Origin: Sphingopyxis sp. 113P3 | GTDB taxonomy: Bacteria > Pseudomonadota > Alphaproteobacteria > Sphingomonadales > Sphingomonadaceae | Reading direction: 5' to 3' | DNA length: 64,000 nucleotides | NCBI RefSeq assembly: GCF_001278035.1 | Contig: NZ_CP009452.1 | Coordinates: 3,505,501 to 3,569,500, forward strand | Shown here: piece after piece, positions 17,338 through 26,822 of the stretch | Position numbering within the stretch: the stretch's first letter is position 1 | Layout: each line of letters begins with the position of its first letter | Notes under the pieces: model-generated | Database searches by the model: none | What the model was told of the DNA's origin: nothing | What the model saw: the letters and a program-made list of their open reading frames with translations, nothing else | Made by a program: the position numbers and the translations under genes

Positions 17338-17817
17338 TCAGTCTTCGAGTAGGGCGCGTAGCATCCAGGCGGTTTGCTCATGCTGCGCGATTCTCTGGGT
17401 AAGTAGATCCGCGGTCGGCTCGTCACTCGCCTTCTCGACCAGTGGGAACAGCGCGCGCGCCGTGCGGGCCGCCGCTTCGTGGCCCTTGGCGAGAATGTCC
17501 ACCATGTCGAGCGCCTTGGGCGGCGATTCGGGCGCGTCAGGCAGGGAGCTGAGCTTGGCGAACTGCGCATAGGAACCCGGTGCGGGCTGACCCAGCGAGC
17601 GGATACGTTCAGCGATCGGGTCGATCGCGTTCCACAGCTCGGTATATTGCGTCATGAACATCGTGTGGAGGCTGTTGAACATCGTCCCCGTCACGTTCCA
17701 GTGGAAATTGTGCGAGGTCAGATAGAGGGTGTAGGTGTCCGCCAGAAGGCGGCTCAGGCCTTCGGAGATCGCAACCCGATCTTCCTCGCCGATCCCGATA
17801 TTCACTTGTCTGGTCAT
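17338..17817 (-). CDS. dps: Dps-family ferritin (DNA protection during starvation)
   Basis: A 159-residue Dps protein from the ATG at 17817, with GGAGAAACC upstream. The ferroxidase region begins at LYLTSHNFHWNVTG (Dps signature with the conserved His and Trp) and continues with NSLHTMFMTQYTELWNAIDPIAER, where the intersubunit di-iron residues lie. Dps assembles as a 12-mer that oxidises iron with peroxide and shields DNA. It sits between a thioredoxin-like gene and DUF2892 on the same strand, and near catalase, consistent with a peroxide response. Confidence 0.92.
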   Translation of the reverse strand: MTRQVNIGIGEEDRVAISEGLSRLLADTYTLYLTSHNFHWNVTGTMFNSLHTMFMTQYTELWNAIDPIAERIRSLGQPAPGSYAQFAKLSSLPDAPESPPKALDMVDILAKGHEAAARTARALFPLVEKASDEPTADLLTQRIAQHEQTAWMLRALLED

Positions 17818-17837
17818 GGGTTTCTCCTTGGTCAAAA

Positions 17838-18626
17838 TTAATCCAGTTCCCGCAATCCCGCGAGCAGCGCGGCGCGGGAGATTTCGCCGACATGCGCCGA
17901 GCGGATGACGCCCTTGCTGTCGATGAACAGCGTCGCGGGAAGACCCGCGGACCCGATCGCGGCGGCGGTGCTTTGATCGCGATCCAGGAGGATATGCGTC
18001 GAGGTCAGGCGTTGGCCGTCCAGCCAAGTCCGCACCTTCGCCGCGTCCTCGCCCTGGTTGGCGAGCAGGATCGGCACGGGCGAGCGCGCGGCCTCTTCGA
18101 TCAGCATCGGCATCTCGCGCCGGCAGGGCGGGCACCAGCTCGCCCAGAGATTGATGACGAACGGCTTGCCCTTCCGATCGTCGAGCGCGCTTGCTTCACC
18201 TGCAAGCGAGTGGAGGACCAGGCCTTGCGGCAATGGAAGCTGTGCCGAGGCGAGGAACAGCGCCGTGGCGGTGAGCGCGGCGGCGGCGCTGCCGGCGAAG
18301 GCCGCGCCCATCGGTAGCCGCGCGGGCGACCGACGCAGCGAAAGCACCAGCGAGATCGCGGCGGCCAGCAGGCCGATCAGCGGCGAGAAGCCGCCTTGCC
18401 AGACATAGAGAATGCTTAAAGGTTCAAGCGCGAAGGCGGACCAGTTTTCCGCGACGAATCCCAAGCGCGCGGCGATGAGGCCGACGAGGAGAGCGCGCCA
18501 TGCGGCTTTGTCACTGTCCTTGCCGTGGCGACGGGCAATCCAGTTCGCGGCCGCCATGAAGACGATGATTCCGAGGACCGCGAACAGCCGCTCCAACGCC
18601 AGCGCGAGAGGGCCGACGCTAATCAT
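17838..18626 (-). CDS. Membrane-anchored TlpA-like thioredoxin with Lgt-like membrane domain
   Basis: A 262-residue fusion. Residues 1-100 form three or four membrane helices that resemble part of prolipoprotein diacylglyceryl transferase (ARLGFVAENW, then GGFSPLIGLLAAAISL). A further helix at about 107-128 leads into a C-terminal thioredoxin fold of the TlpA/ResA type facing the periplasm, with the active site WCPPC at Cys165 and Cys168 and a cis-Pro in GLPATLF. It probably reduces periplasmic disulfides, for example in cytochrome assembly, and lies directly upstream of dps on the minus strand. cydX is 11 bases upstream. The Lgt-like part is probably not an active transferase. Confidence 0.8.
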   Translation of the reverse strand: MISVGPLALALERLFAVLGIIVFMAAANWIARRHGKDSDKAAWRALLVGLIAARLGFVAENWSAFALEPLSILYVWQGGFSPLIGLLAAAISLVLSLRRSPARLPMGAAFAGSAAAALTATALFLASAQLPLPQGLVLHSLAGEASALDDRKGKPFVINLWASWCPPCRREMPMLIEEAARSPVPILLANQGEDAAKVRTWLDGQRLTSTHILLDRDQSTAAAIGSAGLPATLFIDSKGVIRSAHVGEISRAALLAGLRELD

Positions 18627-18637
18627 CAGATCGGCCT

Positions 18638-18748
18638 TCAGGCGGCCGCGTCGTCATCGGGGTCGGAATGAAATTCGTGCCACATGCCGTTGAGGATGCC
18701 GAAACCGACGGCGAGGCCGACACCCAATACCCAACTGAAATACCACAT
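18638..18748 (-). CDS. cydX: CydX, small subunit of cytochrome bd oxidase
   Basis: A 36-residue single-helix protein: MWYFSWVLGVGLAVGFGILN, then GMWHEFHSDPDDDAAA. The MWYFSWxLGxGLA start and the acidic tail are the CydX/YbgT signature. The ATG at 18748 has AAAGGAACGAC upstream. It lies 14 bases after cydB on the same strand, in the usual cydABX order. CydX stabilises the bd oxidase heme site. Confidence 0.9.
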   Translation of the reverse strand: MWYFSWVLGVGLAVGFGILNGMWHEFHSDPDDDAAA

Positions 18749-18762
18749 CGAAGTCGTTCCTT

Positions 18763-19911
18763 TCAGTAATAGTCGGGGTTGGTGTCGACGTCCCGCAGCG
18801 TGATGCGGCCGAACAGCACCTTATAGACCCAGGCCGTGTAGATGAGCACGATCGGCAGGAAGACGACCGTCACCGCCAGCATGATGAACAGCGTCACATG
18901 GCTGGACGAGGCGTTCCACACCGTCAGGCTCGAGGCCGGATCGATCGAGCTGGGCAGGATGAAGGGGAACATCGAGAGGCCCACCGTCGAGATGATACCC
19001 ACGGCGCCGATCGACGAGCCGCCGAACGCCAGCGCCTCGCGGCCCTTGCGGATGCCGATCCATGCCAGCAGCGGCCCCACGAAGCCGATAATGGGCGCGA
19101 TCAGCATCCACGGATATGCCCGGTAATTGTCGAGCCAGGCCCCCGGTGCCGCGACCGTTCCCGACAGCAGCGGGTTAGAGGGGCCGAACGGATCGGCGCC
19201 GTGCGTCAGGCGAAAGCCATAGCCCATGGTGGCGATCATCACTCCGCCGAGCGCGAACAGCAGGATCGAGGCGATCGCCGCGACCTGTCCGAAGGTGCGG
19301 GCGCGATCGTGGACCGCGCCGCGCTCGATCTTGATCGCGAGCCAGCTCGCGCCGTGCAGCACGATCATCGCGACCGAGAGCAGGCCGGCGACCAGCGAAA
19401 AGGGGTGGAACAAGCCGAGCAGGCTCCCCTCATAGAAGGAGCGCAGATCGGTATCGAGGCGGAAGGGAATGCCGGTCAGCACATTGCCGACCGCGACGCC
19501 GAACACCAGCGCGGGCACGAACCCGCCGATGAACAGCGCCCAATCCCAGCGCGAGCGCCATGCGGCATCGGGTTTCTTCGAGCGATATTTGAACCCCACG
19601 GGCCGCAGGATGAGCGCCGCGAGGACGAGGAACATCGCGAGGTAGAAGCCCGAGAAGCTGACCGCATAGACGAACGGCCATGCCGCGAAGATCGCGCCGC
19701 CTCCGAGGATGAACCAGACCTGGTTCCCCTCCCACGTCGCGCCGATCGAGTTGATGACCATTCGGCGTTCGGCATCGGTCTTCGCGACGAACGGCAAAAG
19801 GGCGGCAGTGCCAAGATCGAAGCCGTCCGTCAGGGTGAAGCCGATCAGGAGGACGCCCATCAGGAGCCACCAGATCAGCCGGAGCGTTTCATAGTCGATG
19901 GGAGGTGCCAT
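18763..19911 (-). CDS. cydB: Cytochrome bd ubiquinol oxidase subunit II
   Basis: A 382-residue membrane protein of normal length. It begins MAPPIDYETLRLIWWLLMGVL and has LTDGFDLGTAALLPF in the first helices and WEGNQVWFILGGGAIFAAWP, both CydB hallmarks. About eight membrane helices are evident. With CydA and CydX it forms the bd terminal oxidase, which reduces oxygen with quinol and keeps working in sulfide and peroxide. That resistance fits the surrounding sulfur and peroxide genes. It lies 12 bases after cydA. Confidence 0.95.
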   Translation of the reverse strand: MAPPIDYETLRLIWWLLMGVLLIGFTLTDGFDLGTAALLPFVAKTDAERRMVINSIGATWEGNQVWFILGGGAIFAAWPFVYAVSFSGFYLAMFLVLAALILRPVGFKYRSKKPDAAWRSRWDWALFIGGFVPALVFGVAVGNVLTGIPFRLDTDLRSFYEGSLLGLFHPFSLVAGLLSVAMIVLHGASWLAIKIERGAVHDRARTFGQVAAIASILLFALGGVMIATMGYGFRLTHGADPFGPSNPLLSGTVAAPGAWLDNYRAYPWMLIAPIIGFVGPLLAWIGIRKGREALAFGGSSIGAVGIISTVGLSMFPFILPSSIDPASSLTVWNASSSHVTLFIMLAVTVVFLPIVLIYTAWVYKVLFGRITLRDVDTNPDYY

Positions 19912-19923
19912 GACCTGTTCTCC

Positions 19924-21510
19924 TTATTCGGCAGGAATGGGAGCGTAGCCGTTCGGCGACGCTAGTGCCGGCGCAGGCGCGCGATGCTCGTCAGGCCCCT
20001 TGCGGATAGCCGCCAGCATCAGGCGCACTTCGATCACCGCGAGAGCGCCGTAGAGCAGCGTGAAGCCGACGATCGTCGTCCAGAGCTGCGCGACGGTCAG
20101 GCTCGAGGCGGCAAGGAATGTTGGCAGCACGCCTTCGATCGCCCAGGGCTGGCGGCCGATTTCAGCGAGCAGCCAGCCAAATTCAATCGCGATCCACGGC
20201 AAGGGAATGATCCAGACCGCTGCGCGCATGAAGGTGCGGCAAAAGCCGTTGTCGCAGCCGAAACGCCGCACCGACGCCATCCAGAAGGCGGCAGCGAAGA
20301 AGGCGATGAAGAAGAAGCCGAGGCCCGCCATGACGCGGAAGACCCAGAACATGACGGGCACGTTCGGCACAGTCGACCATGCCGCCTTCTCGATGTCCTG
20401 GGGCGTCGCCTGGCGCGGATCTGCAACGAAGCGCTTGAGCAGCATCGCATAGCCGAGATCGGCCTTGGCTTCCTCGAACTCAGCGCGGGCGGCCATGTCG
20501 TTCTGATTGACCTTCAGCCGCTCAACCGCGTCATAGGCCTTGATCCCATGTTCGATGCGATCCTGCGCCTTGGCGACCAGCTCGAAAATGCCCGAGACTT
20601 CGCCGGTCAGGCTGCGCGTGGAGATCAGGCCCAGCACATAGGGGATCTTCACTTCATAGCGGGTTTCGCGCCCTTCCAGGCTTGGGATGCCGAAGATAGC
20701 GATACCCGCAGGAGCCGGCTCGGTGTGCCACATGGCTTCGAGCGAGGCGAGTTTCATCTTCTGGTTGTCGGTCAGCGCATAACCGCTCTCGTCGCCCAGC
20801 ACGACGACCGATAGCGAGGAGGCTAGGCCGAAGGCCGCCGCTACGGTGAAGCTGCGCTTTGCGACGGCAACCCACTTGCCCTTGAGCAGATACCAGGCCG
20901 AGATGCCGAGCACGAAGACCGAGGCGCAGACATAGCCGGCGCTTACCGTATGCACGAATTTCGCCTGCGCGACGGGGTTGAACAGCACCGCCATGAAGTC
21001 CGAAACTTCCATCCGCATCGTCGCGGGATTGAAGCGGGCGCCGGTCGGATGTTGCATCCAGCCATTGGCGATCAGAATCCACAGCGCCGAGAGGTTCGAT
21101 CCCAATGCGACCATGAAGGTGGTGAAGAGGTGGGCCTGCTTGGACAATTTGTCCCACCCGAAGAACATGAGGCCGACGAAGGTCGCCTCGAGGAAGAAGG
21201 CCATCAACCCTTCGATGGCGAGCGGCGCGCCGAAGATGTCGCCGACATAGTGGGAATAGTATGACCAGTTGGTGCCGAACTGGAATTCCATGGTGATGCC
21301 GGTGGCGACGCCGAGCACGAAGTTGATACCGAACAGCTTTCCCCAGAAGCGCGTGACGGTGCGCCAGATCTCGCGGCCCGTCATCACATAGATGCTCTCC
21401 ATGATGACGAGCATGAAGGAGAGGCCGAGGGTCAAGGGGACGAAAAGAAAGTGGTAGAGTGCCGTCAGCGCGAATTGCAGCCGGGAGAGTTCGATCACGG
21501 CCATGTCCAT
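19924..21510 (-). CDS. cydA: Cytochrome bd ubiquinol oxidase subunit I
   Basis: A 528-residue heme-bearing subunit. The start region MAVIELSRLQFALTALYHFL holds the high-spin heme b595 ligand equivalent to E. coli His19. KFVHTVSAGYV holds the His186 equivalent and MFWVFRVMAGLGFF the Met393 equivalent, and GRQPWAIEG is conserved. The Q-loop region between about 240 and 340 is of the long kind. I start at 21510 because AAGGAG lies 7 bases upstream. It is divergent from cydDC and the first gene of cydABX. Confidence 0.95.
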   Translation of the reverse strand: MDMAVIELSRLQFALTALYHFLFVPLTLGLSFMLVIMESIYVMTGREIWRTVTRFWGKLFGINFVLGVATGITMEFQFGTNWSYYSHYVGDIFGAPLAIEGLMAFFLEATFVGLMFFGWDKLSKQAHLFTTFMVALGSNLSALWILIANGWMQHPTGARFNPATMRMEVSDFMAVLFNPVAQAKFVHTVSAGYVCASVFVLGISAWYLLKGKWVAVAKRSFTVAAAFGLASSLSVVVLGDESGYALTDNQKMKLASLEAMWHTEPAPAGIAIFGIPSLEGRETRYEVKIPYVLGLISTRSLTGEVSGIFELVAKAQDRIEHGIKAYDAVERLKVNQNDMAARAEFEEAKADLGYAMLLKRFVADPRQATPQDIEKAAWSTVPNVPVMFWVFRVMAGLGFFFIAFFAAAFWMASVRRFGCDNGFCRTFMRAAVWIIPLPWIAIEFGWLLAEIGRQPWAIEGVLPTFLAASSLTVAQLWTTIVGFTLLYGALAVIEVRLMLAAIRKGPDEHRAPAPALASPNGYAPIPAE

Positions 21511-21584
21511 GGCAAGACTCCTTGCATTCCGGCCCGGCTTGTCATGCTTGCCTTGAGTCGGTTGAAAAGATTATGATTAGCCAT

Positions 21585-21600
21585 TACTCGTAACTGAGTA
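21585..21600. promoter_or_regulatory. Inverted repeat in the cydA/cydD divergent promoter region
   Basis: TACTC (21585-21589) and GAGTA (21596-21600) form a short perfect inverted repeat directly before the cydD start codon, in an AT-rich 91-base gap between divergent genes. It could bind a regulator of both operons. The evidence is weak because the arms are only 5 bp. Confidence 0.25.
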
Positions 21601-21601
21601 T

Positions 21602-23182
21602 ATGAGCAACCGATTTGATCGACGGGGCGCGGCCCTTTTCTGGACCGCCGATAGCGGCGCGGCAATCCTTGTGGCGGGCGCGCTTGCTGCCGGCGTGGCG
21701 GCGGCGGCGCGTGGAGATCATGACGCTTTGCTGCTCGACGTCAGCGGATTGATTGTGGCCGCTGTGCTGCGCGCGGCGATACAGATCGGTGCGACCGACG
21801 CCGGCGAGGCCGCGGCGGTCCGTGCCAAGACAAGCTGGCGGAATCGGGTCTATCCCCGCATCCTCGTCGCGGCGCCGGGAGATCGCCGGATGCTGGGTGA
21901 GGCGGTGGCCGATGCTGTCGACCGGATCGAAGACCTGGGCGGCTTCCATGCCCGCTTCCAGCCTCTCCGCCGCGCGGCGGTCCTGTCGCCCCTCGTCATT
22001 GCGGTTGCCGCCGCCTTCGGAAGCTGGGTGGCCGGTGCGATCATGCTTGCGACGCTCGTGCCGTTCGCGCTTGGCATGGCGCTCGCCGGCACCGCCGCCG
22101 CGCGCGCCGCTGCCCGCCAGCTCGACGCATTGAGCCGCCTGTCCGGCCTGTTCGTCGACCGCGTGCGTGCGCTCCCCGTGATCGTCGGTTTCGGCGCGCA
22201 GGACCGCATCGGCCGCCATCTTGCCGACGCCACCGGCGAGGTCGCGACCCGCACGGTCGACGTGCTGAAGATCGCTTTCGTCTCGAGCGCCATCATCGAA
22301 TTCTTTGCCGCGCTCTCGGTGGCGCTGGTCGCGCTCTATTGCGGCTTCAACCTGCTGGGCATCCTCCCTTTCCCCGCGCCTGAGACGCTGACCCTGGGCC
22401 AAGCCCTGTTCGTTCTCATCCTCGCGCCCGAATTCTACCTCCCCATGCGCCGCCTCGCAGCCGCCTATCATGACAAGCAGGTCGGAAAGGCCGCGGTCGA
22501 ACGCCTGGAAAAGATCGCTCCCCCGTCCCCGGCTTCCTCCCCTCGCGCGATCGAGGCTCCGCCCGCGCTGCGCTTCGACGGCGTGGTCATCGACTATGGC
22601 GAGACGGCTATCGGTCCGTTCACGCTGGACGTCGCGGCAGGCACCACTTTCGCGCTGCGCGGAGCTACCGGCATCGGCAAGTCCAGCCTGCTGCACGCGC
22701 TGCTAGGGCTTGCGCCCATCGGCAGGGGACGGATTCTCATCGACGGCCGAGACGCGGCAACCGTCGCGCTTCCCGGCCATATAGGCTGGGCGGGACAATC
22801 GGTCGCGTTCATCCCCGGAACGCTCGCCGACAACATCCGCCTTGCGCGCCCGGAAGCCGACGACTCCGAAGTTGAAGCTGCTGCCCGTTCTGCCGGGCTT
22901 GGACCGATGATCGAGGCGCGCGGGCAAGGCATGTCCCTGCCGCTCGACCACCGTGGATCGGGTCTGTCGGGAGGCGAGCGCCGCCGCGTCGGCGTCGCAA
23001 GAGTGCTTCTGAAAGACGCGCCGCTCTGGCTGCTCGACGAACCGACGGCGGATCTCGATGCGAGGTCGGCGGCTGACATTGCCGGGATATTGGCTTCGGC
23101 CGCCACGGGCCGCACGGTCCTCATGGTGACGCACAGCGCCGAGCTGGCCGCGATCGCCGATAGCGAAATGGTGCTGGCATGA
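21602..23182 (+). CDS. cydD: CydD, ABC exporter half for bd oxidase assembly
   Basis: A 526-residue ABC transporter half with six membrane helices (1-300) and a C-terminal ATPase. Walker A is GATGIGKSS, the signature is LSGGERRR, and Walker B is LWLLDEPTADLD. CydDC exports cysteine and glutathione to the periplasm and is needed for bd oxidase maturation. Thiol export may also support sulfur homeostasis here. The start has only a weak ribosome site. The stop overlaps the cydC ATG (ATGA). Confidence 0.9.
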   Translation: MSNRFDRRGAALFWTADSGAAILVAGALAAGVAAAARGDHDALLLDVSGLIVAAVLRAAIQIGATDAGEAAAVRAKTSWRNRVYPRILVAAPGDRRMLGEAVADAVDRIEDLGGFHARFQPLRRAAVLSPLVIAVAAAFGSWVAGAIMLATLVPFALGMALAGTAAARAAARQLDALSRLSGLFVDRVRALPVIVGFGAQDRIGRHLADATGEVATRTVDVLKIAFVSSAIIEFFAALSVALVALYCGFNLLGILPFPAPETLTLGQALFVLILAPEFYLPMRRLAAAYHDKQVGKAAVERLEKIAPPSPASSPRAIEAPPALRFDGVVIDYGETAIGPFTLDVAAGTTFALRGATGIGKSSLLHALLGLAPIGRGRILIDGRDAATVALPGHIGWAGQSVAFIPGTLADNIRLARPEADDSEVEAAARSAGLGPMIEARGQGMSLPLDHRGSGLSGGERRRVGVARVLLKDAPLWLLDEPTADLDARSAADIAGILASAATGRTVLMVTHSAELAAIADSEMVLA

Positions 23183-24813
23183 GCCGCGCGGATATGGACC
23201 GGCTACTGGCCGAAGCCATCGCCCCCGAGCGCCGCGCTTTCCGCATCGCCGGCGCGCTCGCCGCCGCCGCGACGATCGCCGCGGTCCTGCTGCTGGGCCT
23301 GTCGGGATGGTTCATCACCGGCGCCGCGCTTGCCGGCCTTGGCGGGGTGCTGGCTGCGCAGGGCTTCAACTATCTCGTGCCGAGCGCGATGATCCGGCTG
23401 CTCGCGATCGTCCGGACGACGGCGCGCTATGGCGAACGCCTTTATGGCCATCGCGCAGCCTTGATGGCGCTCGCCACGGTCCGCGCGCGCCTGTTCGACC
23501 GCATCCTGTCGGTACGCGATGTGCGGGCCGTATCAGCGGGCGATACCGTGACCCGGCTCGTGCAGGACATCGGCGCGCTCGAAGACAGCCTGGTCCGCAG
23601 GCCCGCGCTTCCCGCCGCCCTTGCCGGCGCGGTGATCGGCCTCGTCCTCGCATGGCTTGCCAGTCCCTGGGCCAGCCTTGCCTTGCTGGCGCTGATCGCC
23701 GGCCTCGCCTTGTGGGCGAATCTGGCGACGCCCCGTTTGCTCACGATCGCCGCCACTGACATTGCGGCGGCGCTGGCGCGATTGAAGGCTGGCATGGTCG
23801 ATTATGCGTCGGCCTCGCCCGAAATCCTGGCCTATGACCTGGCCCCGGCGATCGAGCGGAGCCTTGCCGTCGAGACGGCCGAACTGGACCGGGCACGGCG
23901 CCGTTTCGCGCGCGGCGAAGCGGTCATCGACGCCGGGCTGACCCTTTGCGGGGGTATCGCGATGGGCGCGGTCCTCGCGATCTCCAACGCCCCTTTGCCC
24001 ATGACGGTGCTCGCCGTGCTGGCATCGGCGGGCGCGATCGAGGCCTTGTCAGGCTATATTCGGGGTGTGTCGCGGGGCGCGCTGGTGACGGCCGCCCTCG
24101 CGCGATTGGAGGACATGGCGGGGCCGCATAGTGCTCCCATCCCGGCGAAGAGTGCATCCGGGCCGATCGGGCAGAGCATCGCCCTGGATCGAGGTGGTGT
24201 GCATGTGCGGCTCGAATCTGGCGAGCGCCTGGGGATTGCTGGACAATCCGGCAGCGGCAAGACCAGCCTGCTCGAAACGCTGGCAGGCATTCGTCCGCCG
24301 GATCGGAATTCAGGCATTTGCCTTGATGGTCAGCCTATCGAGGCGCTGCCGCCTGAGACGGTGCGAGCGGCCTTCGCGCTCTCGCCGCAGGATGCGCAGC
24401 TCCTGTCGGGAACAGTGCGTGACAATCTGCGTGTCGCCCGCTCTGGCCTCAGCGATGAACAGCTTTGGGCAGCGCTGGAAGTGGCCTGCCTCGCGGTTGA
24501 CGTCCGCACCATGCCGCACGGGCTTGACCAATGGGTCGGCGATGGCGGCGCGCGCCTGTCGGGCGGGCAACGCAAACGATTGTCGATCGCGCGCGCGGTC
24601 CTCGCGGCGAAGCCGTGGCTGTTACTCGACGAGCCGAGCGAAGGCCTCGACATGGTGACGGAAGCGCGGCTTGCACGCCGGCTCGACACCTGGCTTCGCG
24701 ATACCGGAACCGGCCTTGTCGTCGTGAGCCACAGGGGAGCGTTGCTGGCGCTTGCCGGCAAGGATGACGGGTCGATCCTTGAGATCGGCGGCTCAAGTCA
24801 ATCCTCGCCGTAG
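23179..24813 (+). CDS. cydC: CydC, ABC exporter half for bd oxidase assembly
   Basis: A 544-residue partner of CydD. Membrane helices occupy about 20-310, including VLLLGLSGWFITGAALAGL, a CydC hallmark. The ATPase domain has Walker A GQSGSGKTSLLE, signature LSGGQRKR and Walker B PWLLLDEPSEGLD. It overlaps cydD by 4 bases, and its 3' end overlaps the convergent ClC gene by 16 bases. The pair is complete. Confidence 0.92.
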   Translation: MSRADMDRLLAEAIAPERRAFRIAGALAAAATIAAVLLLGLSGWFITGAALAGLGGVLAAQGFNYLVPSAMIRLLAIVRTTARYGERLYGHRAALMALATVRARLFDRILSVRDVRAVSAGDTVTRLVQDIGALEDSLVRRPALPAALAGAVIGLVLAWLASPWASLALLALIAGLALWANLATPRLLTIAATDIAAALARLKAGMVDYASASPEILAYDLAPAIERSLAVETAELDRARRRFARGEAVIDAGLTLCGGIAMGAVLAISNAPLPMTVLAVLASAGAIEALSGYIRGVSRGALVTAALARLEDMAGPHSAPIPAKSASGPIGQSIALDRGGVHVRLESGERLGIAGQSGSGKTSLLETLAGIRPPDRNSGICLDGQPIEALPPETVRAAFALSPQDAQLLSGTVRDNLRVARSGLSDEQLWAALEVACLAVDVRTMPHGLDQWVGDGGARLSGGQRKRLSIARAVLAAKPWLLLDEPSEGLDMVTEARLARRLDTWLRDTGTGLVVVSHRGALLALAGKDDGSILEIGGSSQSSP

Positions 24814-26546
24814 AGTTCGCGCTGCGCCCGATCCAGCTCGTCGGCATAGCGTTTGCGGACATAGCGTTCAGTCAGCATTCCCACGATCCGGCCCTGAGCA
24901 TCGACCACGGCAAGATCGTCGGCCGCGCTGCTGTCGAACAGCTCCATGATCGGCACGATCGACATATCCGGCGAAAGCGTGACATCCTTGAGGATTGCGA
25001 AGTCGGACACCGGCCTTTCGGTCTGCGCCGGATCGGCGAAGGCCGCCGCCGTGGGAACGAGGCCCGCATAGTGACCCTGTTCGTCCTGAAGCAGCACGCG
25101 GCTTGTCGAACCGAGCGGGAAATGCTCGCGAAATGCCTTGACCGGCATCGCCGGCGACGCGGTGGCGGGCGCGGTCCGCATCATGCGCCGCGCGGTGAGC
25201 GTTCGCATCCAGCCAATATCGCGCGCGCTGCGAACCACCTCGCCACGCAGATGCAGGCGCCAGGTGGAGAAGGAATAGCCGAACCGCTCGCGGACTAGCG
25301 TGCTCGAACAGAGCGCGGCCGTCAGCACGACCGCCGTGATCTCGAAATCATGCGTGGCTTCGAGAACGAGGAAGGACATGGTCATCGGGCCACCGACGAC
25401 CGCGGCCGCCAGCGCGGCCATGCCGACCAGCGAAGCATCCATCGGCGACAGGGGAATGCCATCGGGGACGAACGCCCACAGGCGCGCGAATATCTGTCCC
25501 AGCACCGCGCCGAGAAATAGCGAGGCGAAGAACAGACCGCCCCTAAAGCCGAAGCCGAGGGAGACGATCGACGCGAGCGACTTGAGCGCGAAGATCAGGA
25601 TCAAGGCGCCCAGCGCGATATTGCCGGCGATGGTCAGGTGCAACGCGCCGTGACCTGCCGACAAGACATGCGGTGTCGTGAGCGCGAGCGGGATCAGGAT
25701 AGCGCCGCCCAGAGCGGGCCGCAGCCATTCGGGAATCGCGGTGCGCCGAACCCCCGCTTCCGCGAGCGAGACGAGCCGCATGATGGCGATGCCGAGCAGG
25801 GCCGCGATCAGCCCCAGCCCTGCGTAGAGGATATAGTTCGCGGCCGAGAGATGCTGGCTGCTTTGCGCCGCGATCAGATAGGGGGTTGCGCCCAGCGTCC
25901 TGGCGGTGATGACCGCGGAAATCGTCGCAGCCACGACAGGGGCGATGCTTGCCGGGGTATAGGCGCCGATAACGATCTCGAAAGCATAGAAGGCGCCGGT
26001 CAGCGGCGCGCCGAAGGCGGCCCCGATCGCTGCGCCCGATCCGGCGCCGACCAGCACACGCAGATCGCCGCGCCTCAGATTGAGCCATTGTCCGATCAGC
26101 GAGGCGATGCCGCCCCCGGCCTGCGCATAGGCGGCTTCGAGGCCGACCGATGCACCAAAGCCGTTCGAGATCAGCGTTTGTCCGCAGACCATCGTGGTAT
26201 CGCGCAGGGGAATCCGCCCGCCATGAAGCGCGTTGGCTTCCACGACGTCGATCGAGGTGCGTTTCTTGCGGCGTGTGAACAGCACTAGCGCACCCAGCAC
26301 CAGGCCGCCGATCGGCAGCGCCAGCAAGCGAGCGGGCGAAATCGAGACGAGGCCGCTCAACCGGAGGTCCGTGCCGAGGCCGTAGAGCAGCGATTGCATG
26401 ATCCAGGCGGCTTTGCCCAGAAGCGAGGCCAACAAGCCGGCAAGGATACCGACGCCGACCGAAAGCAGGATCAGGCTGGCTTCGCTGGACCGGAACAGCC
26501 GCCGCGCCGCCGATACGAGGGCGGTCGCCCGTATCAGACCAGCCAC
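24798..26546 (-). CDS. ClC-family chloride channel/antiporter with CBS domains
   Basis: A 582-residue ClC protein. The selectivity and gating regions are recognisable: NGFGASVGLEAAYAQAGG carries the gating Glu, and GAGSGAAIGAAFGAPLTGA the following helix. About twelve membrane helices reach residue 420. The C-terminal 130 residues contain a CBS pair (LQDEQGHYAGLV and VVDAQGRIVGMLTERY). The GSGIP motif is not classical, as in other ClcB-like proteins. It overlaps the 3' end of cydC tail to tail. In this setting it may relieve acid or anion stress, which is inference. Confidence 0.88.
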   Translation of the reverse strand: MAGLIRATALVSAARRLFRSSEASLILLSVGVGILAGLLASLLGKAAWIMQSLLYGLGTDLRLSGLVSISPARLLALPIGGLVLGALVLFTRRKKRTSIDVVEANALHGGRIPLRDTTMVCGQTLISNGFGASVGLEAAYAQAGGGIASLIGQWLNLRRGDLRVLVGAGSGAAIGAAFGAPLTGAFYAFEIVIGAYTPASIAPVVAATISAVITARTLGATPYLIAAQSSQHLSAANYILYAGLGLIAALLGIAIMRLVSLAEAGVRRTAIPEWLRPALGGAILIPLALTTPHVLSAGHGALHLTIAGNIALGALILIFALKSLASIVSLGFGFRGGLFFASLFLGAVLGQIFARLWAFVPDGIPLSPMDASLVGMAALAAAVVGGPMTMSFLVLEATHDFEITAVVLTAALCSSTLVRERFGYSFSTWRLHLRGEVVRSARDIGWMRTLTARRMMRTAPATASPAMPVKAFREHFPLGSTSRVLLQDEQGHYAGLVPTAAAFADPAQTERPVSDFAILKDVTLSPDMSIVPIMELFDSSAADDLAVVDAQGRIVGMLTERYVRKRYADELDRAQRELYGED

Positions 26547-26549
26547 GGA

Positions 26550-26744
26550 TCAGGGCGTCCAGCTTGGAGCGTCGCTCGCCGGGAAAGACTCTATGCCCGC
26601 TTCCTCGACCGGATCGAGCGGTGCGGCTTCCTTGGGCTTGCCGCTCTTCCCGGTGTTGCCCGCACCGGGCTTCTTGCGGCCCGCTTTGGGCGGTTTCTCT
26701 TTTGGATCGTCAGGCTTTGCGCCCTTGCCGGAATCCTGCGTCAT
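26550..26744 (-). CDS. Small conserved Pro/Lys-rich protein
   Basis: A 64-residue hydrophilic protein. The first 40 residues are Lys/Pro/Gly-rich and likely disordered. The end PVEEAGIESFPASDAPSWTP matches a tail motif common in small uncharacterised alphaproteobacterial proteins. GGAGACGCAGG precedes the ATG. It lies 3 bases upstream of the ClC gene on the same strand. No function is known. Confidence 0.6.
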   Translation of the reverse strand: MTQDSGKGAKPDDPKEKPPKAGRKKPGAGNTGKSGKPKEAAPLDPVEEAGIESFPASDAPSWTP

Positions 26745-26822
26745 CCTGCGTCTCCTATGATGGCCGGTGTCCGGGGACGAAGCGGCCGATCCGATGTCCC
26801 CCAGCCTATCAATGACGCGCGA

